Source of the DNA: Dryococelus australis
Lineage: Eukaryota; Arthropoda; Insecta; Phasmatodea; Phasmatidae
Assembly (NCBI GenBank): GCA_029891345.1
Contig: CM056995.1
Coordinates: 213,913,047 to 213,977,046 of the forward strand
Length of the DNA: 64,000 bases
Reading direction: 5' to 3'
Part shown: in pieces, positions 10,190-21,800 of the stretch
Position numbering within the stretch: the first letter of the stretch is position 1
How the letters are laid out: each line of letters starts with the position of its first letter
The notes under the pieces: model-generated
The model's input: the letters and a program-made list of their open reading frames with translations, nothing else
Told to the model about the DNA's origin: nothing
Databases searched by the model: none
Position numbers and translations under genes: made by a program

Positions 10190-10830
10190 GTCACCCATTT
10201 GCCATATTTAATGCAGACTACCCTGACCATGACCCCATGACCTTGAATGACCTTGACAACCAAATCACGAGAAAAAATACATCGAATTCAACAAGCATAT
10301 TATATTACAAACTACTACCACCATATTAGATGCAGACTACTTTTACGTTAGTCCCATGACCTTGAATGACCTTGATAACCAAATCACGAGAAAAATACAT
10401 CGAATTCAACAAGCATGTTATATTACAGACTACTACCACCATATTAGATGGAGACTACTTTTACCTTAGTCCCATGACCTTGAATGACCTTTAAAACAGA
10501 AAACTCGAGAGAAATACATAAAAGCCAACAAGCATATGCCATCACAGACTACTACCGCCATATTAGATGCAGGCGACACTGACCTTTACCCACAACCTTA
10601 AATGATCTCGAAAACAAAAACCCGAGAAAAAGACATTAAAGTCAGCAAACATATGGCATTACAGACTACCACCACCATTTTATTTCCTGGGAACCTCAAA
10701 CTTGACTCCATAACCTTGAATGACCTTGAAAAAACTCGAAAAAAATACATAAAATTAAGCAAACATATTATGTTACAGACCACTAGCACCATATCAGACG
10801 CAGGTGACCTTGACATTGTATGTTTATGTG
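10190..10830. repeat. Tandem array, about 5.5 copies of a ~118 bp unit
   Basis: The phrase CCATATTAGATGCAGAC recurs in variant form at about 10203, 10322, 10440, 10559, 10676 and 10790, spaced 115-119 bp. Each unit contains TGACCTTGAATGACCTT or a close variant, and most also carry AAATACAT and TTACAGACTACTACC. Identity is highest in the middle units and falls outward. Confidence 0.85.
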
Positions 10831-10984
10831 ATCAAACCTGTCCCATCATACTAATAGGACCACATGCACGAATATGTTATAATCATGATATGGATCAGCA
10901 TTTTTATATGCTTAATTTGTATTAATTTAAATTTCAATACTACCAGGCACTGGAGACTTGGAATGTACGAAAGCAGTTACGACG

Positions 10985-11300
10985 ATAGTCATTGGTGCTT
11001 TTCTCAGACACCAATCCACTCCAACCGATATACCAATCCACACATCAGTCCACACACCAATCCACACCAATCCACATACTAATCCACACACGAATCTATA
11101 TGCCAATCCACACCAATCCACATTAATCCTCACTAATCCTCACCAATCCACACACCAATCCTCAACAATCCACAACAATTATCCTCAATACTCCTCACCA
11201 ATCCTCCTCAATCTTACTCACCAATCCACACTAATCAATCCCAATCCTTCAATCAATACCAATCCTTCAATCAATCACAATCCTTCGATCAATCTTTAGG
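10985..11300 (+). repeat. Minisatellite of CCAATCCACA-type units
   Basis: Short degenerate units built on ACCAATCCACA, grading into CAATCCTCA and CAATCCTTCAATCA, run for about 300 bp. Open frames over it on both strands are by-products of the repeat. Confidence 0.85.
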
Positions 11301-11609
11301 AATCCGATAGCTTGTCGTCTACCTCTATCCATACACATAAAAAAAAAAGACTCACATACTGTCTTCAGAATTTGTCTGTGTCGACAGAATTAATGTTTGT
11401 GTATTCAATCAGCTATCCATGTATTTTTATACTGAAGTCTTTATTATTATTCTATTTACAGATCTTAACATTTAGAAGCGAGAGCTCATAGCACCACTTT
11501 GAAGTTGCGAGGGATAAGAGGATACGACACACAAAAATAAAAAAAAAACAATTAGGTAATAATAATTTATTATTATTTTGTAATTACAATTTCAGAAGAA
11601 TGCAGTTCA
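11301..11609. other. AT-rich DNA, nothing recognised
   Basis: There are only short homopolymer runs and the 3' flank of the minus-strand zinc-finger gene. An AATTAGG/AATAAT-rich stretch at 11550-11590 could hold its polyadenylation signal. Confidence 0.3.
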
Positions 11610-12362
11610 TCATATAATCTGATATAAAACCCGATAGTTAACTTCTCTAACGATCGAAACCACCTCTTTCATGTTCGAGTGAGTCCCGCATTTTTGAAGC
11701 GCAATCAAATATCTAAGTATGTCTACAAGTTTATGCAGGACTTCGGTACACACATCGTCAGTATACTTGGCGTCTTCTGCCTTCTTCGCACCACTTGTCG
11801 AAGGAAACTCGCTGGGAAAATGTGCGAGACAGTCGAGGGAATAATCATTGTCTTCAACGCTATCACTGTCGTCATAGTTATCATCAATGCTGTCTTCTTC
11901 ATCGTTTTCACTTCCTACTTCATTAGAAATATCAAGTTTACTTTTCTTTGTAGCAGTAGTTGTACGTTCATCAGTATTTAGAGCTGTTGGTCTTTTGTTT
12001 TGAAGTTCGTCGACTTCACACTGTACTGCACTCTTTCCATCTTTAGCTTGAACTGTCTCGTCATAATCTTCTGTGGAAACAGTACCCATCGATGTAGCAG
12101 GAGGTATTTATGACATCACTTGCTGGCTCCCAGTAGGAAAACCCTTGCAGATCTGACTATCTTCCTTCATTGTATCATCTTGCACAAGCTGTATGTCACC
12201 ATAGTTGGAATGCTTCATCGCGCGAAAAGGTCTCTTCGTATAGGCCGTTCTCTCATGTCGTCGAGCATTCTGACCATAGGTGAACACTCGATCGCAGAAT
12301 TGACACTGGAGACAACCAGTTACCAATGATGCAAGTCGCGGCTCCATGTTAGGTGAGGACAA
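11610..12362 (-). pseudogene. C2H2 zinc-finger protein with acidic linker and C-terminal LVDxL motif; one in-frame stop
   Basis: The minus-strand frame starts at 12362 (the ATG of MEPRLAS at about 12347 is the conserved alternative) and stays in one frame to 11610, interrupted only by a TAA just before 12107. Residues about 20-42 form a C2H2 finger (CQFCDRVFTYGQNARRH) in which the second zinc-binding position after the His is altered. A long acidic, serine-rich linker with TKKSKLDISNE follows, then a C-terminal segment HKLVDILRYLIALQKCG leading into EVVSIVREV. That tail resembles the motif in the Polinton-like gene at 3.9 kb and the end of the 35.9 kb gene. The gene has a diverged inverted copy at 13.1-13.6 kb. 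Function unknown; DNA binding is inferred from the finger. Confidence 0.6.
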
Positions 12363-12565
12363 GGCAGACCTTCTTTTTCGCAGTTCATCGTCGTAGTATA
12401 ATGAGAGAGCACTTCAAAATCAATGCTAACCTTGCAGTGTCAGATCATCAACTATCATTTTTCTATATAAACGTGGTTCTTTTAGTAGTAAAGAGTCTAG
12501 CTTGTGCCCACAAAAGAACTTCCACTATAACACTTATATGTAAAAATATGGGAGCACTCTGAGAA
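12170..12565 (-). repeat. Left arm of a ~400 bp inverted duplication
   Basis: Read on the minus strand, 12565 to 12170 aligns with 13070-13470 on the plus strand: CATATAAGTGTTATAGTGG vs CATATAAATTTTATGGTGG, GGAAGTTCTTTTGTG in both, TCTGACACTGC(A/G)AGGT in both, and then the start of the zinc-finger frame. By eye identity is about 75-85%. Confidence 0.75.
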
Positions 12566-12569
12566 ACAC

Positions 12570-13064
12570 GGATAACCGTTCGCCCCAAAAGCAAACATGC
12601 AGATAATTATGTATACATATCTATAAAAATATAATATTATTTACATTAATATTTATATAAGGATTTAAATATGTTAATATAAAATTAATTGAAATATTTC
12701 TATACAATATTATGTATATAAATATGTAAACATATAATTAATTTTTATTAATTATATACATAATTATGTATATATAAAATATAAAGTTATTTTTAATTTA
12801 TTTTACACATAATTCTGTATTTGTATATAAATATGTAAATATTCATTTAATTTAAATTGATTCTATCCATAATTGTGTATATATATACATGTAAAGAAAT
12901 ATAAAACTATTTTAAATATATTTTATACATAATTCTGTATAGGTATATAGATATTTAAATAAATAATTATTTTAAATTTTAATGATTGTATATACATATG
13001 CCTACAAACACACTTGAATGGCATATAATTATGCATGTATCTACTTGTTTTCTTCTGGGGAGAA
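12570..13064. repeat. AT-rich spacer with diverged ~120 bp tandem units
   Basis: This is the spacer between the inverted arms. ACATAATTCTGTAT followed by TATATA(A/G)ATAT recurs exactly 120 bp apart (about 12806 and 12926), with weaker earlier copies near 12700. The sequence is nearly all A and T and has no gene. Confidence 0.65.
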
Positions 13065-13069
13065 TGAGA

Positions 13070-13470
13070 TATGGGTTTTCTGAGAGTGTTCCCATATTTA
13101 GTTTACATATAAATTTTATGGTGGAAGTTCTTTTGTGAGCTAGGCTCTTTACTGTAAAAAATATAACTGCATTTCAATAGAAAAATAACAGTTAATGTTC
13201 TGACACTGCGAGGTGAACATAGATTTGGAAGCACTCTCCTTGTCATAACCCGAAAATGAATTGCGAATGCGAAGGCTTTCTTTGACCTCAACTAACATGG
13301 AGCCGCGACCTGCATCATCGCTACCTGTTTGTCGCCAGTGCCGATTCTATGATCGAGTTTTCACCTATGGTCACAATGCTCGTCGGCATGAGAGAACGGC
13401 CTGTACGAAGAATCCTTTTCGCGCGATGTAGCATTACGACATTGGTCCTATACACTTTGTGCAATGAGTG
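13070..13470 (+). repeat. Right arm of the inverted duplication
   Basis: It mirrors 12170-12565 and includes the non-coding 5' flank and the finger-coding start. The two genes are therefore head to head, with their shared promoter region inside the arms. Confidence 0.75.
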
Positions 13471-13610
13471 CAGTAGAGAGGTTTGCGCTGAATGTACAGT
13501 TGCAAGACATTCGCGGTGCGTCGACGAACTTCCAAACAAACGGACGTCGGCACCTAAATACTAACGATGACCATGTGACTCCTATAAAGAAAAGTAAACT
13601 TGGAATTCAT
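13297..13610 (+). pseudogene. Second, truncated copy of the C2H2 zinc-finger gene
   Basis: ATGGAGCCGCGACCTGC at about 13297 corresponds to the conserved start of the minus-strand copy. The finger reads CRQCRFYDRVFTYG, then HNARRHERTACTK; the second Cys of the first pair is now Tyr, so zinc binding would be impaired. A TAG follows about 12 codons after the finger. Fragments of the linker continue in other frames to about 13600, ending near AAGAAAAGTAAACTTGG, equivalent to the KKSKLDI region of the other copy. The acidic tail and LVDxL segment are missing. Confidence 0.6.
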
Positions 13611-14250
13611 TTTTAAAATAATTTTTAAAACCAGTTTTAATATTTTCTAAAAATAATTATTAATAATTTTTAAAAACATATTTTTTTGGAATTTCTTGCG
13701 ATTTTTTAAATCTTTTTTGGGGTCAAGGTCAGTGTTCAAATTCCTCAGACGTGTTCCCCTGGTTCGGAGTCACAAATTCTCCTCTTCTGAGTTAAGAGTT
13801 CGCCTCTCCTGCTCTGGGAAAACGGGACTTTTTTTTGGGAAAGGAACATTTTTAATGATAAGGGAAATTCATAGGGAAATGTAGTCGATCTTGAGAGAAA
13901 AAAAGATATTTTGAGAATAAAAAGGAAATTCCAACATGGTGGCGAAAAGCTTCCGCACTCCGGTCTCAGGTCCCGTTGTCCCAGTTTCTGCATTTCCCTT
14001 CTATTTGCATGAATCTTTGAACTATGTAGCAACCAAGTCACCATTATTTTTTAACAAAATTATTTTGGACTCAATGAATCACAAAAAAAAAAAAAAGAAA
14101 ACGTAACCTCTCAATTTTTTATAGCTCGAAATATTTTTAATTTCTGAATTCTAACACTTTTTATTGCATGATACCGATAAAAATTAAATATAATTTAGTT
14201 CAATAAAAACTTTTTATTTTATTACAACAGTTTGTTGTTATTCTAGTACC

Positions 14251-14253
<3 letters not shown>
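13611..14253. other. Unassigned AT-rich DNA
   Basis: No gene is recognised. 13800-13925 contains GGGAAA/GGACTTTTT-type words also seen at 39440-39540 (AGGGAAAAATGGCG, AGGGACATTTTTGA), suggesting a shared dispersed repeat. Confidence 0.3.
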
Positions 14254-14342
<89 letters not shown>

Positions 14343-14362
14343 AACACACACACACACACACC
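14254..14362. repeat. (TA)n microsatellite with (AC)n tail
   Basis: About 80 bp of perfect TA dinucleotides is followed by TATTTATATATAAA and (AC)9. The minus-strand frame through it is an artefact. Confidence 0.95.
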
Positions 14363-14880
14363 TGAGTTACTGTTGTTACACATTAAAAATATTTCATTAT
14401 TGTTGTATATTGTTTCACTTTCATTAAAATACATTTTGGTCACACGAATGTAAGTTCTACTTTCTTTAACAAATACTTTCTTTTTACTCTAAATCACATT
14501 TCGCTTTATTGTTGTATGTAATAATAATAGTAATTATTATTATGTATGTGTATGGGTGCTGGAGTAAGAATTTTGGCTCGGCCTCTTTTGTTTCTTCATT
14601 TTATATCGGGGTCACACCTACAAAACCTGATCCTTCGGAGCTTCCCCTCCCGCTCGTCTTGAGAATGGTCGTAGGCTTGTAGGAGCACCGAACACTGGTA
14701 TCCTACTGGAGGTTGGATTAGCTGTGCCAGGGTAGTTTATGAGAGATGCGACGCCGAACAAATAGTAGCACGCTCGTGGTTATTTACTTCGAAGATTCTA
14801 CCCTGCTACAACACACAAAATGTTGATCAAGCGGAAAATTAGCGTCATGAAGCAGTTACATGGCGTATACTTGTTTACCC
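14363..14880. other. Unassigned DNA upstream of the YqaJ remnant
   Basis: Mixed composition. 14560-14780 is GC-richer and may be part of the same mobile gene as the YqaJ remnant, but no motif can be read. Confidence 0.25.
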
Positions 14881-14989
14881 TAGCAAGAAACCAACTGAAA
14901 TACATAAAGTGTTAGCTCCTCCAGTTGAAGACTATAGACCAAATGTTTTAGAACCTTGAAGATACTGAGGCTCTAAAGCACAAATGCAA

Positions 14990-15733
14990 GCTTTTTTGCT
15001 GCATCGCTGCTAGTTACTGTAGGAAAAAGGCACAGAACTGCAGCGCAAACGGTTTCGCAAAGAGAAAGTGAAGCATGGCATGATGTAAGACGAGCTCGTT
15101 TAACATCAAGTAATTTTGGAGTGGTTTGCCGGCGGAAATATTCCACGCCTTATTGTAATTTGGTTAAGCGACTCCTTTACAAATCTAATATTGCAACACC
15201 AGCTGTGGAGTATGGCATCCGTAATGAATACATCGCTATTAAGTGCTTCGAGGAAGAAACATGTTCGAATGTCGACAAGAGTAGCATATTTGTGGATATG
15301 GAACATGGTTATCTGTGGGCTAGGCCACTTTGTTTATTTAGAGAAGAAAGTGCTCTGGTCGAGGTGAAATTCGCTCCTTCTACTAAGCCACTGGGCCTAA
15401 TGAAGACTGCTAGACAAAAACAACTTCTATTTTTTTTTAGAGGTGGTTTCCAAAAAAATCTTAAAACTTCAGATGATGCACCACTACATTTATCGTGCAA
15501 GGAGCACTGAACATACCTGGGCGCCATTTCTGCTACTTTGTGGTAGTGACTGACAAACAGAAAAGTCTTCATATAGACGAAATATAAACGGATGATGCAT
15601 TTTGGAGGCAAGAAATGGCTCCAAAACTTGAACGATGTTATATGCATCGAATGTTGTCAGAAACCGTGGAGCCTATTATCCAAGAACCAAATACGATTCG
15701 AGAACCTGCACATCTAACTGCAGCACTGAAATA
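14990..15733 (+). pseudogene. YqaJ-type (lambda-exonuclease-like) recombinase domain, decayed
   Basis: Three frames together give the arthropod YqaJ pattern: QTVSQRESEAWHDVRRAR (about 15040-15090), STPYCNLVKRLLYKSN and ATPAVEYGIRNE (15140-15240), then SIFVDMEHGYLWARP and LVEVKF (15285-15375). In the active family the later blocks read 'GYLGASPDG' and 'EVKCP'. Here the catalytic DG is lost (ARPLCLF) and the VK of EVK survives. The C-terminal block (PKLERCYMHRML) at about 15615-15655 is in another frame, and the gene ends at a TAG at 15731-15733. Such genes occur in insect DNA viruses and as mobile or domesticated exonucleases. This copy has frameshifts and lost active-site residues. Confidence 0.65.
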
Positions 15734-16079
15734 GACCATTCTTAAAAATGGAAAGAAAAACGTAATGTGTGCCACATAGAGAGTGTGCATCATTGTAATT
15801 ATATTGTATTGCTAAAGATAGTAAGGAAACATGCTTTCACTTAGTTGTTTTCGTATATTTTGATATTCTACTTCCGAAATTTGTGAGATTGCATGAAATC
15901 TGTAACATAATCGTCATTATTACAAACGTGTCTGGGTTTGTGCACTTGCATGAGTTAACTAGAATAACTAGGGATATTAATCTTAAACGACGTTTTAGGC
16001 TTATGCAGGATGAGAATAAAAGAATAACCCAACTTTGAAAGCTATAATATCGAAACCAAACAACGTACAACCGTGGTTG
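15734..16079. other. Unassigned DNA
   Basis: AT-rich DNA between two decayed mobile genes. The nearest frames are short and unrecognised. Confidence 0.25.
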
Positions 16080-16545
16080 ACCAATCAAATGAACCGTGGA
16101 AGCGTGAATTTTGTTTACCATATCTTCATAAATGTTCACTGTGACAACCATGAGCGATCCGAACGACATCTACGCAATACTCAAACTTGTTCCACACTCT
16201 TGTCAGCATGTCCGGTGTAATAGTTTGGATGGCGTCCGTAAATATCGTTTTGAGGTCATCAATGTTAGCTGGCAAAGGTGAACGAAACACTTAATCCTTT
16301 ATAAACCCCCAGAAAAAAGGACGCACGATGTAAGATCTAGGCTTCTTGGGGACCAGTGATGAAGAGCCTGGTCACCAGCTGCTCCACGACCAATCCAGCA
16401 TTGCGGCATCATCTCACTCAGTATCCGCGAACAGCTAAGTGCCAATGTGACGGGGCACCATCCCGTTGGAAAATTAGTCCCCCGCCGCTTCTTCTAACTA
16501 AGGAAACAACCATTCTGCAAGCATGTAAAAATAAGGAATTCCAGT
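16080..16545 (-). pseudogene. Mariner-like DDE transposase fragment
   Basis: On the minus strand the order is FQRDGAPSHWHLAVRGY (second catalytic Asp), PKKPRS...FFWGFIKD, the LPANIDDLKTIF segment, and ITPDMLTRVWNKFEYCVDVVR followed by AHGCHSEHL. This is the C-terminal half of a mariner-like family widespread in arthropods, whose consensus has SPRSPDLTPCDFFLWG. In this copy the third Asp block is corrupted (no PDL.PCD), and frame changes and stops separate the blocks. No terminal inverted repeats are visible close by. Confidence 0.75.
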
Positions 16546-18137
16546 AAGGCTCTTTCGGCCATTAGTCAGCAGTGGCTGCGGGTGGTTACTGGTATGTAAT
16601 TTATTCAAAATGGTGGCGGGTGCAGCAGTGCATTTGTCCCACCCCCTCCCACCTCCTGGAGGCGCTGTCTGGCGACAGGTACTCCCCAGGGAGTTCTAGT
16701 CTGAGTGGTTTCACACTCCCCAGCCCAACCCACCACCCTACAGTAGTGGGTTCGAGCAACACCGACTATAGTCCATTCACGAATGGAAGAGACTTCTGAA
16801 AACGAACCTTTGAAATAACACCCCAGGAGTAACATGTCAACATGTTTTGTCAGCAACTTGTATTCCACAAATATATAACACTGTTAATGACTTTAAAGTT
16901 CTGTATTCTGGAATAAATGAAACTGTAACTTAGTATCTTCTATTAACTTATAATATTTATTTCGTATTAAATACGAACTTATAATAGTGAGAACAGCGAC
17001 GTGTTGGCAACGGCCAGTAAGAAATAGTTCACACTGAAAATATTATTTTAACCTAGTTTTTTCGTATGCTATTTGTAGATTAAATGTTACCTATTGAAAT
17101 ATTGAAATATTTAGGTAGCCCCGATGGCAACATATTTCGTTTTTACAGTTTAAAATAACAGCGCAAAATATCGTGCGTAGGCCCTAGTTACACGGTGTTT
17201 GTTTTATCGACAGAGGACTGGGCGGAACTTTTCGCTCCCTCCCACTTTTTCTCTCTCTCTCCCTCGGGAAGTTTCGCATCGTTAAGTAGCAGTCAAAATA
17301 TACATGTTTAAAATGTTAGCATATTTCATACCTATTACAGCAAAATAATGATTTTTGAATTTGCAATTTACAACTGCACAGAGTTTTTAATGTCTGAATA
17401 CTTATTTTAATATACTTAGGTGTAATGGCAGGAGAGATGCAAATCTAAGGTTGGCAGACGTGGCGAGTGGCTACAAGACGTGGCGTTTTGTTGATGTGAG
17501 AGCCACGAATCGTTAATTTCTCTTGCTCCAAAAAATACTTCAAATTACCACAACAAGTGTGTACACATTGTGTTGGTTAAACCTACCTTGGCAAGTTACG
17601 ATGTTGTGATAAATATGTGTTTCCATGGCAGGAATAAATATGCTGTTACTTGTGTCGTTAACTTCTACGTGCGGAATGGCGTGGCTGCTTCGCGGTTGTT
17701 AACGCTATGTGTGTGTGTGATTGCAAATATTTGAAGTGCGAAATTTATGCTTTTTAACTATGAACTGTGTTTATTATGAAGTTAATTATACGTCTGTTAT
17801 CGCAACGTAACTTCGCCCTACGTGTTTGAAACACAATTTTGTAATGTGCTTACTTTTTTGTGATCTGAATTTTTGTACAATCCCAACAAATTCATATGCT
17901 CAGCCAGAAATTGTAAATAAGTGATTAAAATAATATAGTAATAACTAAATACCTTGGCAAACAAATATGAGCGGAATAAGATATACTGTAGGTCTATTTG
18001 TGTGCATATTGACTACTATCTTTTAAGTTTGTCGCTGCTACGTACACAAAAATTAGCGACACGAGTTGCGTGTTTCAATTTCCTGTATTTTTCATCGACT
18101 GCTTGCTCCTTTGATTTTATATTCATTCCAACTCTAA
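16546..18137. other. Unassigned DNA with short repeat traces
   Basis: 16610-16760 is GC-rich with TCTGAGTGGTTTCAC, a phrase shared with 42864-42880. 16765-16840 (TAGTCCATTCACGAATGG, GAACCTTTGAAATAACACCC) is a diverged half of the foldback element seen intact at 61171-61399. 17150-18130 holds no recognisable gene. Confidence 0.35.
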
Positions 18138-18830
18138 AGCCCCTGTCATACTCAAATTTTTGCCTTCAACAATATTTGATAATAATATTTCAGGACAAAA
18201 TAATGTCATCGAATTTTTTCTTCCAACAAACGTTATCAATAATCTTGAATGTGTTTGAAAATGTATCACACTGTCAAAATTTTTTATTGGGAGAATCTAA
18301 TTTGAAATGTTATTTAAAAATTATTTTCATAGTGAGATATTGCTTTTGTTTTTCAATGGGGTCCATTACAGGGGAAAAAATGGAAGTAATAGTGTAATTT
18401 AATTACATTTATTTACTAAATTATAATTTTATTTATAAGATATGTTTCCTGCACAATGAACTTTAATGCCTCTGAGTTCGTTACATTATGTGCAATATTC
18501 ACTTTAAACAGCATTCATGCCCAGGCAGTTTCTCAATAAATTAATTATCTTCATATCTTACCTACTTCGTTTCCAGTTATTGTTCGTTATTTTGTTTCTT
18601 GACGTCCGTTTTGGACGTGCACGATTCTGATTGGCTGAGACCATCAAACATCACATAAATTTTAGAACCGACCAATCTTCAAATGTTTGATGGAAACTGA
18701 ACCCATCCAACTTTCTCGGACAAAAATGGCGGCGTTTATGACGTTTCGATGACGTCATAACTGTCCAAATTTATTTGACCAAACATATTGGAAGCAGTTT
18801 GACGGACAAATTTGACAGTATGGCAGAGGC
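18138..18830. mobile_element. Non-autonomous TIR element, ~693 bp, probable TTAA target site
   Basis: The left end AGCCCCTGTCATACT...CAAATTTTTG is mirrored by the right end, which on the opposite strand reads GCCTCTGCCATACTGTC followed by AAATTTGTCCG. Similarity continues inward through the ATGTCATCG/ACGTCATCG words. The right flank is TTAA (18831-18834) and the left flank is CTAA (18134-18137), consistent with a decayed TTAA duplication. There is no transposase frame. Confidence 0.55.
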
Positions 18831-18834
18831 TTAA

Positions 18835-21800
18835 GGCCGTCCTTTTAACGAAATAACCAAACACACATCAATAACTACAGATTAAATACTACGGTTTTTC
18901 CGCCATAGTTGTTACAGAATTCTTTGAACAGCTGTAAACAGTAAACAACCCATTGATATAAACGTAGGTCACATGGCAGTGTTAATTATGTTTAGGTGTA
19001 GCGGAAGAATACGTAATCAGTAACCAAAAGTAGGCATTTAGCAGGGCTTCAGAAAAGTCTGTTCCAGTCGTGAACAGCATATATATAGAAGGCCAGCGAG
19101 CATTGCTGTGACGTCATCACCTGTGGGCCATCCTCAGCAGACGCGCTACCAGACCGCGGTTAAGTTGAAGACTGGCATACATCTTCGTGGTATTACGTTG
19201 ATTGTGTGTAATTTTTGCTAACGTGTTATATGCCTGCCAAAGTATACGTTATTGAAATGAGGCGTGTCTGTTAATAACTGTATTAAAAAAGCAATTGTAA
19301 TTCCTTAATTATGTGCCAATCCCCTGCTTTCGCTTCAAAAACGATTTTTTTTTTAGTATTCCTTTGAAAATCATTTTGTATACATTCTTGGCACACAAAG
19401 CTATAGACTACCTGAAATAAAGTCATTGTATCATGAAACAGTGCCTATATGTTAACCAAACTATGCTATGAATTCCATAGAATGCTATTAAAAAAAAAAC
19501 TCTACTTTCGTGACAAGCATTTAATTCAAAATTAAGTGTATCTGTATCACATTATATTTATTACGGAAACGGCAACCTTACGGTGTAGTGGACTCGTTCA
19601 CAGCCGTGGTATAGTATTAACATTACGATAAAATTATTTTTTTTTAGTTTACATTTGTTTCGGACCTACACCAAACCAATTAATACGTGCCTAACCTATA
19701 ATATTATCCAACACATTTTAGTCACGCGTTGCAAAACGTTTCCTGTCATTCCGTGCTAATGTAGTTCGCTTTTATGATTTTTGTTCTACATTAACTGGAT
19801 ATTATTCTTTGTATCAGTGCAATGCTTTGAATGTTATTTTTCTCTTCCACGAATCTATACACGTTTATCATTTGTCATGGCTGGAAATTTTTTAAATTGA
19901 TTTAGGATTAAAATATTAACTAATGGGGTATATTAGCAAATTCAAATCTCAGAATATTTTATTATCTTCAGTAATTTTGCTTTACATATAAGAACCTCAG
20001 CATGCATATTCTGCCAAGATAAATCGATTAGCTTAATTTCTGTGTCCGAAGCAAAAACATGGTATTATTGAATTATCTTTGTATCGTACGTATAACATGC
20101 ATTTCTGCAACGCATTTATTAGAAAGGAAACCTTTATAGTCATAGCCTACTAAAAATTATTTTGGCAGCTGAGCGACAAGATTTTCTGTATAAGAACAAA
20201 AATAAATTGACTGTGTGCATTGAATCCTTCAGAGCTAATAAGAAGTGTTGGGTTATATTCCCAGTGGTGCCTAACCGAGAATAATACCAGCATTCACTGC
20301 ATTTACAGGACCACAAAAATCAGGATAATAGTTCTTATACCAAGTCAGAAACCACTGTGTCTGATCCATACGGGCAACATTTTTCTGCAGTTAATCACAG
20401 CTATGCTGCTGGTGGTGATCTAGTAACATCTTAGCTAATTACATACCAACTACCCAACGACACAGGTTAATCTATTGAACCAACATGTATGAAGAATTAT
20501 TTATTTGCTATTACGGCGTCCTATGATGTATTAAGCCAATAATTTGTCTCTGTTACCGAGAGAATTCAAGTACACCACTGTAGCGGAATTTCAAAATCAT
20601 TAATGTATGGGAATGTTAACAAGAGCACACGAACACTTTTTACGTATCCATTAAGTGAGCCTTGAGATGAAAATGCAAAAAATAGTATTAGAAAACTTGG
20701 CGGATGTCAGTGCAGCAAAATTATCGTAACACTGATATTACAAGAACAGATTTAATTTGTATAACTTATGTTTAGCTTTTAACCCCTTTGTTGTTTCTTG
20801 ATTGCATTGATTAAGTAATAGGCGATATACCTTGGTGATTAATTTTACTTTTATCTAAAAGAAAATACTACACTCTTAAACTCTGCATTAATGCGATTAT
20901 GAATGAGATGTAAGCCAAATTTACTATTATGCAGTTTCGTTGTTCAACTTTTTCATCGTGTTACAATATATATTACTGTATTAAAATACGTATTTTAATG
21001 CCATACAGCGCTATTTACAAAAAAAATGGCAGACACTGGCTGAATTTAATACCCGTATATTTGCATGAGCGTTGGTAGGCCTACATTATTTTCAATGCAC
21101 AATTTGGTCTACTTAACCGAGCCTACTGTGCCAAAATAATTATTGCTAAGGGTTTTTTAAGCATTTAAATCGTGATAGCAACTTTAGTATATATAATACA
21201 GTACACGTCAAAAGTTTAAGTACCATTAGTAAATCCCTTAAAATAATTTTCTGCTGTAAAACTTTTGGTGCGATCTGTGTTATGTAGTTTTTTAACATTG
21301 TAACTGTAAAAACACATATTAATATGATTAAATTATTGAAATCAGTCAAATAATTTGAGATTTATGATTTTTGAAACGAATGCATACATCTGAAAGTAGA
21401 AGTAATGTCGAGACAAATTTACAGCTATTTAAATGTAATGTTTTTTTTTTTTTTAAATTGCATTTATAAATAAAACTGAAAGAGAAAAACAAACGGAGTC
21501 CAGAATAAATTTGGAAACAAGAATTTTATTTTTGTTACTTGATATCTCACTGTTTGGAAAATTAGCTATAAATTCGCCAAAATTGAAAACTATGTACGAT
21601 TCTTACTAGTTTAGCTAGTGAGATGGGGTTTCCAGCATTAAATGATAATATTATATGTTTGTTACCAGGAAATAACAAATTCACCAATTACTGCCATCCA
21701 TTTTGAGACTTACACAGTTGCAGTGGAAGTTCCATGCAGTTGTTGTGTATAAAATGGGGGGGGGGGGGGGGGGAAATGTGTTACCGAACAAAACGTGGAA

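Noticed and set aside
10927..11299. Several overlapping His/Pro/Thr-rich frames
   Set aside because: By-products of the CCAATCCACA minisatellite, open on both strands for the same reason.
14252..14443. Open frame of alternating Ile/Tyr
   Set aside because: It is the translation of a TA dinucleotide microsatellite.
17954..18397. 147-codon plus-strand frame
   Set aside because: It enters the TIR element at 18138 and has no recognised motif; hydrophobic AT-rich translation typical of chance frames.
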